A stretch of 64,000 bases of DNA, from positions 62,001 to 126,000 of the forward strand of contig NZ_LQXO02000023.1 in assembly GCF_001639065.2 (NCBI RefSeq). Reading direction: 5' to 3'. A model generated the notes under the pieces. The model was not told the DNA's origin, did no database searches, and worked only from the letters and a program-made list of their open reading frames with translations. The translations under genes and the position numbers were made by a program. This document shows, piece by piece, positions 54,848-62,615 of this stretch. The DNA comes from Vibrio barjaei. GTDB taxonomy: Bacteria; Pseudomonadota; Gammaproteobacteria; Enterobacterales; Vibrionaceae. Within the stretch, counting starts at the first letter, position 1; every line of letters starts with the position of its first letter.

Positions 54848-54910
54848 TGAGAGTATTCTCACAAAAAGATAATAAATGGACATAAAACAACAAAATGTGA
54901 CAAATGTTGT
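54848..54910. promoter_or_regulatory. Divergent control region with candidate CsqR motif
   Basis: A dyad TGAGA-GTAT-TCTCA is at 54848-54861. AAACAACA (54885-54892) and an inverted TGTTGT (54905-54910) follow. Related AAACRACAT words occur before the aldolase gene (58394) and in the space before the TRAP genes (59437). These are candidate binding sites for the CsqR-type regulator. Confidence 0.35.
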
Positions 54911-54973
54911 GGTTATTAAATCTCGAATGATTATAGTAAGTAGCAATTCAATAACAGAACTAAGGACTTTTTC

Positions 54974-55867
54974 ATGTCAACAGTAGGATTCATCGGTCTA
55001 GGTCAAATGGGCAGCCCAATGGCAGCAAACCTTATTAAAGGTGGCCACTCTTTACGCGTGTTTGATATCAGCGAAACTGCTGTCGCAAAGATGGTTGAGT
55101 TAGGTGCTACAGCCGCTACATCACCAGCAGACGCTGCATCTGACGCTGAGTTTGTTATTACTATGCTGCCTAATGGCGCACTGGTCAAAAGCACACTCTT
55201 TGGTGACAGTGGCGTTACAGAAGGCTTAGATAAGCAGGCGTTACTTATCGACATGTCGACCATTCACCCGTTTGAAACTGATGCGCTTATTAACGAGATG
55301 TCGGAAAAAGGCTTCTCAATGATGGAAGCACCAGTAGGTCGAACATCTGACCATGCGATCAAAGGTGAGCTGTTGATTCTTGCTGGTGGTACTCCAGAGC
55401 AAATCGCCAAAGCGCAACCATTATTTGATTGCATGGGCTCTGAAACAATTGATGCTGGTGGCCCGGGTAAAGGTATTCGCGTAAAAATCATTAACAATTA
55501 TATGAGCATTGCTCTTAATGCATTGTCTGCGGAAGCGGCGACACTGTCTGAAGCTATTGGTCTTGAGTTTGATGCAGCATTGAAAGTCATGAGTGGTACT
55601 CCAGCGGGTAAGGGTCACTTTACAACAACGTGGCCGGGCAAAGTATTAGCAGGCGACTTAAGCCCTGCATTTATGCTGGATTTAGCGCATAAAGATCTAG
55701 GAATTGCTTTGGATCTTGCTAACCAAGTGAATGTACCAATGCCTTGTGGTGCGGCATCTCGCGAGCTATATAGTGTTGCTCGTGCAGCAGGCCGAGGTCG
55801 TCAGGATTGGACTGCGGTATTTGAACAGCTACGCGTTACTTCAGGTCTTGAAGCAAAAATTAAATAA
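54974..55867 (+). CDS. yihU: Sulfolactaldehyde reductase YihU
   Basis: 297 residues of the beta-hydroxyacid dehydrogenase family. The Rossmann motif [16 protein letters not shown] is at 5-20, and [31 protein letters not shown] and [16 protein letters not shown] with the catalytic Lys follow. The C-terminus [18 protein letters not shown] pattern matches E. coli YihU. It reduces 3-sulfolactaldehyde to 2,3-dihydroxypropane-1-sulfonate with NADH, the final step of sulfo-EMP. It opens an operon with mutarotase and isomerase genes. Confidence 0.93.
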   Translation: MSTVGFIGLGQMGSPMAANLIKGGHSLRVFDISETAVAKMVELGATAATSPADAASDAEFVITMLPNGALVKSTLFGDSGVTEGLDKQALLIDMSTIHPFETDALINEMSEKGFSMMEAPVGRTSDHAIKGELLILAGGTPEQIAKAQPLFDCMGSETIDAGGPGKGIRVKIINNYMSIALNALSAEAATLSEAIGLEFDAALKVMSGTPAGKGHFTTTWPGKVLAGDLSPAFMLDLAHKDLGIALDLANQVNVPMPCGAASRELYSVARAAGRGRQDWTAVFEQLRVTSGLEAKIK

Positions 55868-55884
55868 CGGATAGAGGCAATCAC

Positions 55885-56925
55885 GTGAAACTGACTCAAG
55901 AAAACTGGGGCCACATTGAGGGTCAAGAGGTACCGGTTAAGCTCTTTACGTTGGCGAATGAACGCGGCATGACGATACGTGTAACTAATTACGGGTGTAT
56001 TGTCTCTTCCATTGAAGTCCCAGACCGTAACGGCCAGATTGCTGATGTGGTTCTAGGTTATGAAAGCCTTGAAAAGTATGTTGCTGGCCACCCGTTTTTT
56101 GGAGCAGTCGCGGGGCGCTTTGCAAATCGAATCAGAGATGGCCGTTACCAATTAGATGGACAAGTCTTTCAGTTAGAAACGAATGAGCTTTCGACGGGGC
56201 AGCATTTGCACGGTGGCTCAAAAGGGTTCGACAAATACGTTTGGAATTATACGCTAGAAGAGCAAAGTGAAGCGATTTTTGTTCATTTCAGTCGAATCTC
56301 TCCGGACGGTGAGTCAGGGTTTGGTGGCAACTTAGTCGTGACACATTCAATCGGCCTGGATGAACAGAACCAAGTCCATTATAAGTTTACTGCCCATACC
56401 GATCAGTCAACGGTCGTCAATTTGGTCAATCATAGTTATTACAATCTTGGTGGCCATGATTCAGGAACCGTTGATAATCATCAACTAACACTGCACTCAG
56501 AGTTCTATACTCCAGTGGATGAAACCATGATTCCAACGGGCGAAATTTGTTCGGTAGCGGGCAGTGATCTCGACTTTACCTCTCGCACAGAAGTAGGCCC
56601 CAGAGAGTTTGACCACAACTTTATATTAAACGGCGATACAGACCGACAAGGTTATCGAATTGCTGCTGAACTGTATGAACCTAACAGTGGTAGAGCAATG
56701 ACGGTCTTTACTACTCAACCTGCGGTGCAGTTCTATAACGGTTTCAAGTTGTCGAATAAGCCTTGGTATGGTCGCAACGGTCATAAGTATGAAAATCGTG
56801 AAGGACTATGTTTGGAAACGCAGCATTATCCGGATAGCCCTAACCAAGCGCATTTTCCATCCGTACGTTTGAATCCTGGTGAACTGTTCGAAGAAAAAAC
56901 TATTCACCGTTTTGAGGTGAAATAG
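55885..56925 (+). CDS. yihR: Aldose 1-epimerase family protein (YihR role)
   Basis: 346 residues, GTG start with AGAGG upstream. GalM-type features are VLGYESLEKYVAGHPFFGAVAGRFANRI, GQHLHGGSKGFDKYVW with a catalytic His, VVNLVNHSYYNLGGHDSGT with the second His, and FYNGFKLSNKPWYG, then CLETQHYPDSPNQAHFPS with the catalytic Glu. Length is that of generic GalM rather than the shorter E. coli YihR. In this operon it presumably converts anomers of sulfoquinovose. It follows yihU by 17 bases. Confidence 0.85.
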   Translation: MKLTQENWGHIEGQEVPVKLFTLANERGMTIRVTNYGCIVSSIEVPDRNGQIADVVLGYESLEKYVAGHPFFGAVAGRFANRIRDGRYQLDGQVFQLETNELSTGQHLHGGSKGFDKYVWNYTLEEQSEAIFVHFSRISPDGESGFGGNLVVTHSIGLDEQNQVHYKFTAHTDQSTVVNLVNHSYYNLGGHDSGTVDNHQLTLHSEFYTPVDETMIPTGEICSVAGSDLDFTSRTEVGPREFDHNFILNGDTDRQGYRIAAELYEPNSGRAMTVFTTQPAVQFYNGFKLSNKPWYGRNGHKYENREGLCLETQHYPDSPNQAHFPSVRLNPGELFEEKTIHRFEVK

Positions 56926-57039
56926 ACCTAAAAATCAGCGAACCGCTATTGCCGTTCGCTAGATAACAATAATGATACTGAATTCAATGCGATGGACTGA
57001 TAGGGTCGGTCGCAACAAAAAATAACGAGGAAACACCCT

Positions 57040-58290
57040 ATGAAATGGATTAATACCCGATCCCATAACACATGGTTAGATAACGAAACTGACCGCATTT
57101 TTGAGTTTGGCAGAAACTCTGTGGTACCAAACGGTTTTGGTTGGATTGGTAACAACGGCAATGTGCGCGAAGAGATGGGCACACGTCTTTGGATAACTGC
57201 GCGCATGCTCCATTGTTATTCCTTGGCTGCACTCATGGGACGCCCTGGCGCCTATGACCTTGTCGAGCACGGTATTAAAGCTCTAGAAGGCCCGTTGAAA
57301 GATCAGGCTCACGGCGGTTGGTTTGCGACAATTGATAACGAAGGCGAAGGCATTGTTGATGAGTCAAAACAAGGCTACCAACATGCGTTTGTGCTCCTTG
57401 GCGCAGCGAGTGCAGTCACTACAGGTCACCCTCGTGCGCAAGCACTTCTAGAAGAAGCCATTGCCGTATATGAAAAGCACTTCTGGGTCGAAGATCGTCA
57501 AATGTGCTTCGAGTCTTGGGACAGAGAATGGACTGAAACCGAAGATTACCGCGGCGGTAATATGGCGATGCACTCTGTAGAGGCTTTCTTGATTGTTTAC
57601 GATGTGACAAAAGATAAGAAGTGGTTGCAGCGCGCACTTAACATCACCGAGTTTATGATCAACAAAACAGCGAAAGGGTTAAGCTACCGCGTTAATGAAC
57701 ACTTTGATTCTGAGTGGAAACCTCTTCCTGATTACAATAAAGAAACACCAGCAAGTCATTTCAGAGCATATGGTGGTACACCAGGCCACTGGATCGAATG
57801 GGGACGTTTGATTTGTCACTTACGTGCAACCTTGCTAGAAATTGGCGAAGATTGTCCAGAATGGTTGTTAGAAGACGCTATTGGACTATTTGATGCTACG
57901 GTGCGTGACGCATGGCATGTGGACGGTGCGCCGGGCTTTGTTTATTCGGTAGATTGGGATGGCAAGCCAGTAGTTCGTGAGCGTATCCGCTGGGCTCCTG
58001 TAGAAGCGATTGGTACTGCCTATGCTTTATTTACAGTAACGGGTGATAAGAAGTACGAAGATTACTATCGTACATGGTGGGACTATTGCCGTACCTATTT
58101 GATTGATTATGAGGGATGTTCTTGGTGGCAAGAGCTGGACGTAAATAACCAAGCTGGTACTAGCAAGGTATGGGATGGTAAACAAGATATTTACCACTTA
58201 ATGCATTGTTTGGTGATTCCTAGATTGCCACTGACTCCAGGGTTAGCACCTGCATTATCTCAAGGCTTGCTTGACCAAGATATGAGATAA
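57040..58290 (+). CDS. yihS: Sulfoquinovose isomerase YihS (AGE family)
   Basis: 416 residues. The N-terminus [21 protein letters not shown] and [31 protein letters not shown] match E. coli YihS almost word for word. The catalytic His250 lies in [17 protein letters not shown], and a second catalytic His in [11 protein letters not shown] near the C-terminus. It interconverts sulfoquinovose and sulfofructose in the cytoplasm. A 114-base space separates it from the mutarotase, with a small dyad AGCGAAC/GTTCGCT at 56937-56960 in it. A terminator follows it. Confidence 0.96.
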   Translation: MKWINTRSHNTWLDNETDRIFEFGRNSVVPNGFGWIGNNGNVREEMGTRLWITARMLHCYSLAALMGRPGAYDLVEHGIKALEGPLKDQAHGGWFATIDNEGEGIVDESKQGYQHAFVLLGAASAVTTGHPRAQALLEEAIAVYEKHFWVEDRQMCFESWDREWTETEDYRGGNMAMHSVEAFLIVYDVTKDKKWLQRALNITEFMINKTAKGLSYRVNEHFDSEWKPLPDYNKETPASHFRAYGGTPGHWIEWGRLICHLRATLLEIGEDCPEWLLEDAIGLFDATVRDAWHVDGAPGFVYSVDWDGKPVVRERIRWAPVEAIGTAYALFTVTGDKKYEDYYRTWWDYCRTYLIDYEGCSWWQELDVNNQAGTSKVWDGKQDIYHLMHCLVIPRLPLTPGLAPALSQGLLDQDMR

Positions 58291-58330
58291 AATCCTAATA
58301 TCATTAGATATTAAATTTAAGTCTTTCCGA

Positions 58331-58362
58331 AAGATGACGGTGTAGTGCCGTCATCTTTTTTT
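58331..58362 (+). terminator. Terminator of the yihU-yihR-yihS operon
   Basis: AAGATGACGG at 58331-58340 pairs with CCGTCATCTT at 58348-58357, followed by a long T-run. Confidence 0.95.
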
Positions 58363-58536
58363 TGTTTTTGACATTTTGGTAGAGAAAATCAAAAAACAAC
58401 ATAAAGATGTGCTCTATAGCTCATTTTTGTCCTTAATTGAGCATTTGTGTCATAAAGTGATACATAACTAACAGAAGTGGACGTTTTGTACTGGTAAATT
58501 ACTACAGTAACGAACAAATACAGAGGAACACTCACA

Positions 58537-59397
58537 ATGCCTTATATGTCAGGTAAAACAATGATTCAAGAAGCGTGGAACAATGGCTATGCCATCGGCG
58601 CTTTTACTGCACACAACCTAGAAACAATTAAAGCAGTGCTTCTTGCCGCTGAGAAAGAGCAATCACCAATCATGCTTCAAATCGGCCAAAAAGCGATTAA
58701 TGAAATGGGTATGAAACCGTTACGCGATGCTGTTGACTCTCTAATACAACATCACCAGATTTCAGTGCCAATCTGTATTCACCTTGATCATAGCCGCAAG
58801 TTCGAACAGTGCATGGAAGCAGCAACCCGTGATTTCCAATCGCTGATGTTTGACGGTTCGGCACTTCCTTTCGAAGAGAACATCCGCATCACTAAAGCCG
58901 TCGTCGACGTAGCTAATGCACTTGGCTTAGGTGCTGAAGGTGAGATTGGCAAAATTGGTGGTACGGAAGATGACATCACTGTTGATGAGAAAGATGCAAT
59001 GATCACCACGGTTGAAGAAGCTCTGGACTTCTCTGAACGCACGGGTGTTGATTATTTGGCCGTTTCTATCGGTACCGCTCACGGTGTATATAAAACAACA
59101 CCAGAACTGAAATTTGACCGTTTAAGCGAAATCAAAGAAGCAGTGAAAAAACCAATTGTACTTCATGGTGGCTCAGGTGTACCTGATGACCAAGTAGTCG
59201 AAGCTGTGAAACGTGGTGTAGCGAAGATCAACGTTGATACTGAGTTACGCCAAGGCTTTATCAAAGGTGTTCAAGCTCACTGGAAACAGAATGAAAATGA
59301 CTTCATTTTAGCGGATGTCATGAACACAGGTATTGAATCAATGATGGAAGTTGTTCAACACAAAATCCGTCTATTTGGCTCAAACGGTAAAGCTTAA
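58537..59397 (+). CDS. Class II (zinc) aldolase, predicted sulfofructose-1-phosphate aldolase
   Basis: 286 residues of the FbaA/GatY/KbaY family. Catalytic Asp84 and zinc His85 lie in CIHLDHSRKFEQC; EGEIGKIGGTEDD, SIGTAHGVYK and LHGGSGVPDDQV supply the other zinc ligands and phosphate site. It is not related to the class I aldolase YihT used in E. coli for cleaving sulfofructose-1-phosphate to DHAP and sulfolactaldehyde. As all other sulfo-EMP enzymes are present and YihT is not, this gene is the obvious replacement. It has its own promoter region after the operon terminator. It could instead serve a tagatose or ketose bisphosphate, but no such genes are near. Confidence 0.85.
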   Translation: MPYMSGKTMIQEAWNNGYAIGAFTAHNLETIKAVLLAAEKEQSPIMLQIGQKAINEMGMKPLRDAVDSLIQHHQISVPICIHLDHSRKFEQCMEAATRDFQSLMFDGSALPFEENIRITKAVVDVANALGLGAEGEIGKIGGTEDDITVDEKDAMITTVEEALDFSERTGVDYLAVSIGTAHGVYKTTPELKFDRLSEIKEAVKKPIVLHGGSGVPDDQVVEAVKRGVAKINVDTELRQGFIKGVQAHWKQNENDFILADVMNTGIESMMEVVQHKIRLFGSNGKA

Positions 59398-59436
59398 AAC
59401 GACCAAATGTCCATAATGTGACATTAACCCTACAAA

Positions 59437-59528
59437 AAACGACATATTGTTGCTCAGTGTGAAAACACTCACGGTTAAAAATTACTAACTGGGTTATCAA
59501 TATAAATAGAGTGGACAATATGTCGTTT
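59437..59528. repeat. 14-bp perfect inverted repeat between aldolase and TRAP genes
   Basis: AAACGACATATTGT at 59437-59450 is the exact reverse complement of ACAATATGTCGTTT at 59515-59528, with 64 bases between. It may be paired operators or a DNA-loop site before the TRAP operon. No matching elements were seen elsewhere in full. Confidence 0.55.
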
Positions 59529-59563
59529 AAATAACAAAAATTATTATTTTTTATGGTGGTTCT

Positions 59564-60103
59564 ATGCTTAAAGCAATGGAAAACGCTTTAAATACGATTA
59601 ATGCGCCAATAGCGCGCTGGACAGCAAATATAGCAGGTTTCTTCTTGTTAGTGATGACTGTCATCGTATTGATTCAAGTAGCCTTTCGCTACATTTTAAA
59701 CACTCCTTTGGGGTGGACAGATGAATCATCTCGTTTCTTGATGATCTACATGACTTACCTGTGCCTACCAATCATCTACCTGGATGAGCGTAATATCGCG
59801 ATGACATTCGTCACCGACAAATTAAAAGGGACGCGTATCTTCGAACTCTTGATGGTATTTGGCCACGTCGCTAGCTTGATCTTGTTTGCGGTCTGGATTT
59901 ACTTCGGTTACGCATTTTACAAAACAGGGTCGGTAATGGCGGACAGTCTTCCTATTCCAATGTTTGTCGTGTATGCGATTCCACCGATTATGCTGGCGAT
60001 TTCGTGTCTATTTGCTCTCCAAAAGTTACTTGGCGCATTACACAACCTGATTCATTTCGATCCTGCTGAACATAATTCATCAGCAGTAGAAGCGGCCGAG
60101 TAG
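59564..60103 (+). CDS. TRAP transporter small permease (DctQ type)
   Basis: 179 residues, four predicted membrane helices. VIVLIQVAFRYILNTPLGWTDESSRFLMIYMTY near 35-70 is the DctQ signature. It pairs with DctM in the inner membrane. It begins an operon of DctQ, DctM, DctP and sulfoquinovosidase genes, downstream of a 14-bp inverted repeat. GGTGG precedes the ATG. Confidence 0.94.
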   Translation: MLKAMENALNTINAPIARWTANIAGFFLLVMTVIVLIQVAFRYILNTPLGWTDESSRFLMIYMTYLCLPIIYLDERNIAMTFVTDKLKGTRIFELLMVFGHVASLILFAVWIYFGYAFYKTGSVMADSLPIPMFVVYAIPPIMLAISCLFALQKLLGALHNLIHFDPAEHNSSAVEAAE

Positions 60104-60113
60104 AGGTAACGTT

Positions 60114-61403
60114 ATGGTTTCCCCAATTTTCCTAGTTTATTTTCTAGCATTCCTATTAATGGGTGTGCCTGTGCTGATGGCATTAGGTTTGTCGCCAATC
60201 ATCACATTTATTCAAAATGACCAAGTACTGTTCATCAACATGCTTTATCAACGCTTGTACTCTGGTCTTGATAACTTTCTTCTACTAGCGCTGCCATTCT
60301 TTATGTTGGCGGGTGAGTGTATGTCGAGCGGCGGTATCACGCCACGTATTATCTCTTTCGCTCAAACTCGAGTTCAGCACCTACGCGGTGGCTTAGGACA
60401 CGTAGTTATTCTTGCATCCACACTGTTTGGTGCACTAACCGGCTCGGCAGTGGCTGCGACATCGGCGATCGGCAACATGCTGATTCCAGAAATGTCTAAA
60501 TATAAGTATGACAAGAGCTATTCGGCGGCGTTAACGGCGGCTGCGACGGTGCTTGGTAATATCATTCCACCATCTGGTCTGATGCTGTTGTATGCATTCG
60601 TAATGAACACTTCTGTCGCTGCTATGTTTATTGCTGGTATTGTCCCAGGCATCATCTTCTGCGTCGGCTTGATGCTGGTAAACCGAATGCAAATTCGTAA
60701 GTATCCTGAAGTACAAACTCTGCCGCGTGCTACTAAGCTAGAGCGTAGTCAAAGTTTGAAACTGGCGATTCTGCCGTTGTTGACACCAGTCATCATTCTC
60801 GGTGGTATCTATGGCGGTATCTTTACACCAACTGAAGCGGCAGCAGTAGCAGTAGCTTATGCCATCTTCCTGTCGGTTTATGTCATCAAAGTGACTAACA
60901 TCAAAGCTACCTATGCGTTGTTTGCAAAAGTAGCGGTGAACGCAGCAGCCGTACTTATCATTGTTGCAGCGGCAAGTGGCTTTGCGTCAGCGATCAGTTT
61001 CTCAGGTATTTCGAATACGGTTACAGAGTTCTTTAATAGCATTACTCGTGACCCTCTGATGCTGTTCTTCATCATCAACATCTTCCTATTCATCGTAGGC
61101 ATGTTCTTAGATGCTGGTCCAGCAATCCTAATCTTCGGTCCTATTATTGCGCCAATCATGATCAATGCGGGTGTCGACCCAGTGCACTTTGGTGTGGTGA
61201 TGTGTGTCAACCTATCTATTGGTCTTGCGACACCACCTATGGGACTGGTTTTATTCGTTGCTTCGGGCGTATCCGGACAACCCCTACAGAAAATTTCGAA
61301 GGCGATCATTCCATTCTTGATTGTAGAGTTCTTGATCATCTTCCTCATCTCATTCTTCCCGGAATTAGTGATAGGCCTACCTAAGCTGTTGGGCGTGATG
61401 TAG
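60114..61403 (+). CDS. TRAP transporter large permease (DctM type)
   Basis: 429 residues with about twelve membrane helices. LALPFFMLAGECMSSGGI, GALTGSAVAATSAIGNMLIPEM and ANILGN-like ATVLGNIIPPSGLMLLYA are DctM marks, as is FTPTEAAAVAVAYAIFL. It drives uptake by sodium or proton gradient together with the DctQ and DctP partners. It starts 10 bases after DctQ (GAGG ribosome site). In this cluster the likely cargo is sulfoquinovose or a sulfoquinovosyl glyceride, replacing E. coli YihO. Confidence 0.94.
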   Translation: MVSPIFLVYFLAFLLMGVPVLMALGLSPIITFIQNDQVLFINMLYQRLYSGLDNFLLLALPFFMLAGECMSSGGITPRIISFAQTRVQHLRGGLGHVVILASTLFGALTGSAVAATSAIGNMLIPEMSKYKYDKSYSAALTAAATVLGNIIPPSGLMLLYAFVMNTSVAAMFIAGIVPGIIFCVGLMLVNRMQIRKYPEVQTLPRATKLERSQSLKLAILPLLTPVIILGGIYGGIFTPTEAAAVAVAYAIFLSVYVIKVTNIKATYALFAKVAVNAAAVLIIVAAASGFASAISFSGISNTVTEFFNSITRDPLMLFFIINIFLFIVGMFLDAGPAILIFGPIIAPIMINAGVDPVHFGVVMCVNLSIGLATPPMGLVLFVASGVSGQPLQKISKAIIPFLIVEFLIIFLISFFPELVIGLPKLLGVM

Positions 61404-61459
61404 AGCTGATTCAAAAGAATACGTGAAACAAAAATTTATAAAGATAAAAGGAACATAGA

Positions 61460-62509
61460 ATGAAAAAAACACTACTAGCCGTCGCTGCCACAGCCATGCT
61501 TGCTTCTGGCGCCGCTTATTCAGCAGACTATAAACTGACGGTTCCACACGTGTCTAACCTAGATAGTTATAACCATCAATCGCTACTGGTTTTCAAAAAC
61601 TTTGTAGAGTCTCGTTCTAACGGTGCGATTGAAGTAGACATCTATCCATCAGGTCAGCTATGTGGTACGGCGAAAGAGTGTATTGCTGGAGTTCAAGCAG
61701 GAATGTTTGATTATTTCCAAACGACAATTCCTGAGTTAGCGAACTTCTGGCAGCCTGTTGGCGCATTCGACTTACCTTACATGCTTCCAAATGACCGTGT
61801 TGCTGAGTGTGTATACGACAACGAAGAGTTCATTGGGGATGTACGTGGTGAGCTTCTTAAGAAAGCGCCTAACGTTCGTCTAATGATGGTATCGAACTCT
61901 GGTGGTTGGCGTAACATTGCTACGACTAAGAAGCAGGTGAAAACTCCTGACGACGTGAAAGGTTTGAAGTTACGTACTGTACCTGCACGTATTCAACAAG
62001 AGCTTGTTAAAGAGCTAGGCGGTTCACCAACACCTATTGCATGGCCTGAAGTGTATACCGCTCTATCAACGGGTGTGGTAGATGGTACTAAGAACGGCAT
62101 CGTTGATATCGTTCAAAACAAGTTCCACGAAAGCTTGGACTACATCATCCTTGACGGTCACGCGTACATGGGCGGAGCTTGGGTGTTCAACGACATGAAA
62201 TTCAAGTCTATGCCTGATGAGTTGAAAGCAGTGCTCATTGACGGTGTTGCAGCGCAAAACCAATACCTACGTGCTTATCCGAAGCACAAAGAGTTTGAAG
62301 CTTACGAAGAGTTCCGCAAAGCGAAAGGGACTATCTATAACCCATCTGTAGAGGAACGTGCTGAGTTCCAAAAAGTGGCTGGTCCAGTGAAAGATTACTT
62401 CCTAAGTACTGCTGGTAAAGAAGGTGAGCAATGGCTACAGCGTTTTGAAAATGAGATCAAAACGTGTGAAGCGAAGATTGATGCTGAATACAAAGTTCAG
62501 TTCAAGTAA
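61460..62509 (+). CDS. TRAP transporter substrate-binding protein (DctP type)
   Basis: 349 residues. A signal peptide ends near AAYSADYK. The mature part shows the DctP elements FKNFVESRSNGAIEVDIYPSGQLCGTAKECIAGVQ, LKLRTVPARIQQELVKELGGSPTPIAWPEVYTAL and GVVDGTKNGI. The Arg in LRTVPAR binds the acidic group of the ligand, here predicted to be a sulfonate. AAGGAACATAG precedes the ATG. A hairpin follows it before the sulfoquinovosidase gene. Confidence 0.93.
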   Translation: MKKTLLAVAATAMLASGAAYSADYKLTVPHVSNLDSYNHQSLLVFKNFVESRSNGAIEVDIYPSGQLCGTAKECIAGVQAGMFDYFQTTIPELANFWQPVGAFDLPYMLPNDRVAECVYDNEEFIGDVRGELLKKAPNVRLMMVSNSGGWRNIATTKKQVKTPDDVKGLKLRTVPARIQQELVKELGGSPTPIAWPEVYTALSTGVVDGTKNGIVDIVQNKFHESLDYIILDGHAYMGGAWVFNDMKFKSMPDELKAVLIDGVAAQNQYLRAYPKHKEFEAYEEFRKAKGTIYNPSVEERAEFQKVAGPVKDYFLSTAGKEGEQWLQRFENEIKTCEAKIDAEYKVQFK

Positions 62510-62537
62510 TACGCCAGCTTTTGATTAACGATAGTAG

Positions 62538-62563
62538 GGCGCTAGGGCACAGACTTTAGCGCC
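62538..62563 (+). terminator. Hairpin between dctP and yihQ genes
   Basis: GGCGCTA at 62538-62544 pairs with TAGCGCC at 62557-62563, followed by TTCTTC. It is weak and may only partly stop transcription before the sulfoquinovosidase gene. Confidence 0.45.
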
Positions 62564-62615
62564 TTCTTCAAATGATTTTTCGATTCAGATTTCTGAATTC
62601 TTTAGGGTTAATAAG

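Noticed and set aside
58488..58510. Possible CAGTAA-type palindrome before the aldolase gene
   Set aside because: GGTAAATTACTAC has the wrong spacing (one base short) and lacks the outer CAG/CYG.
60911..61414. 167-residue minus-strand open frame
   Set aside because: Opposite the hydrophobic DctM coding sequence; typical shadow of a membrane protein.
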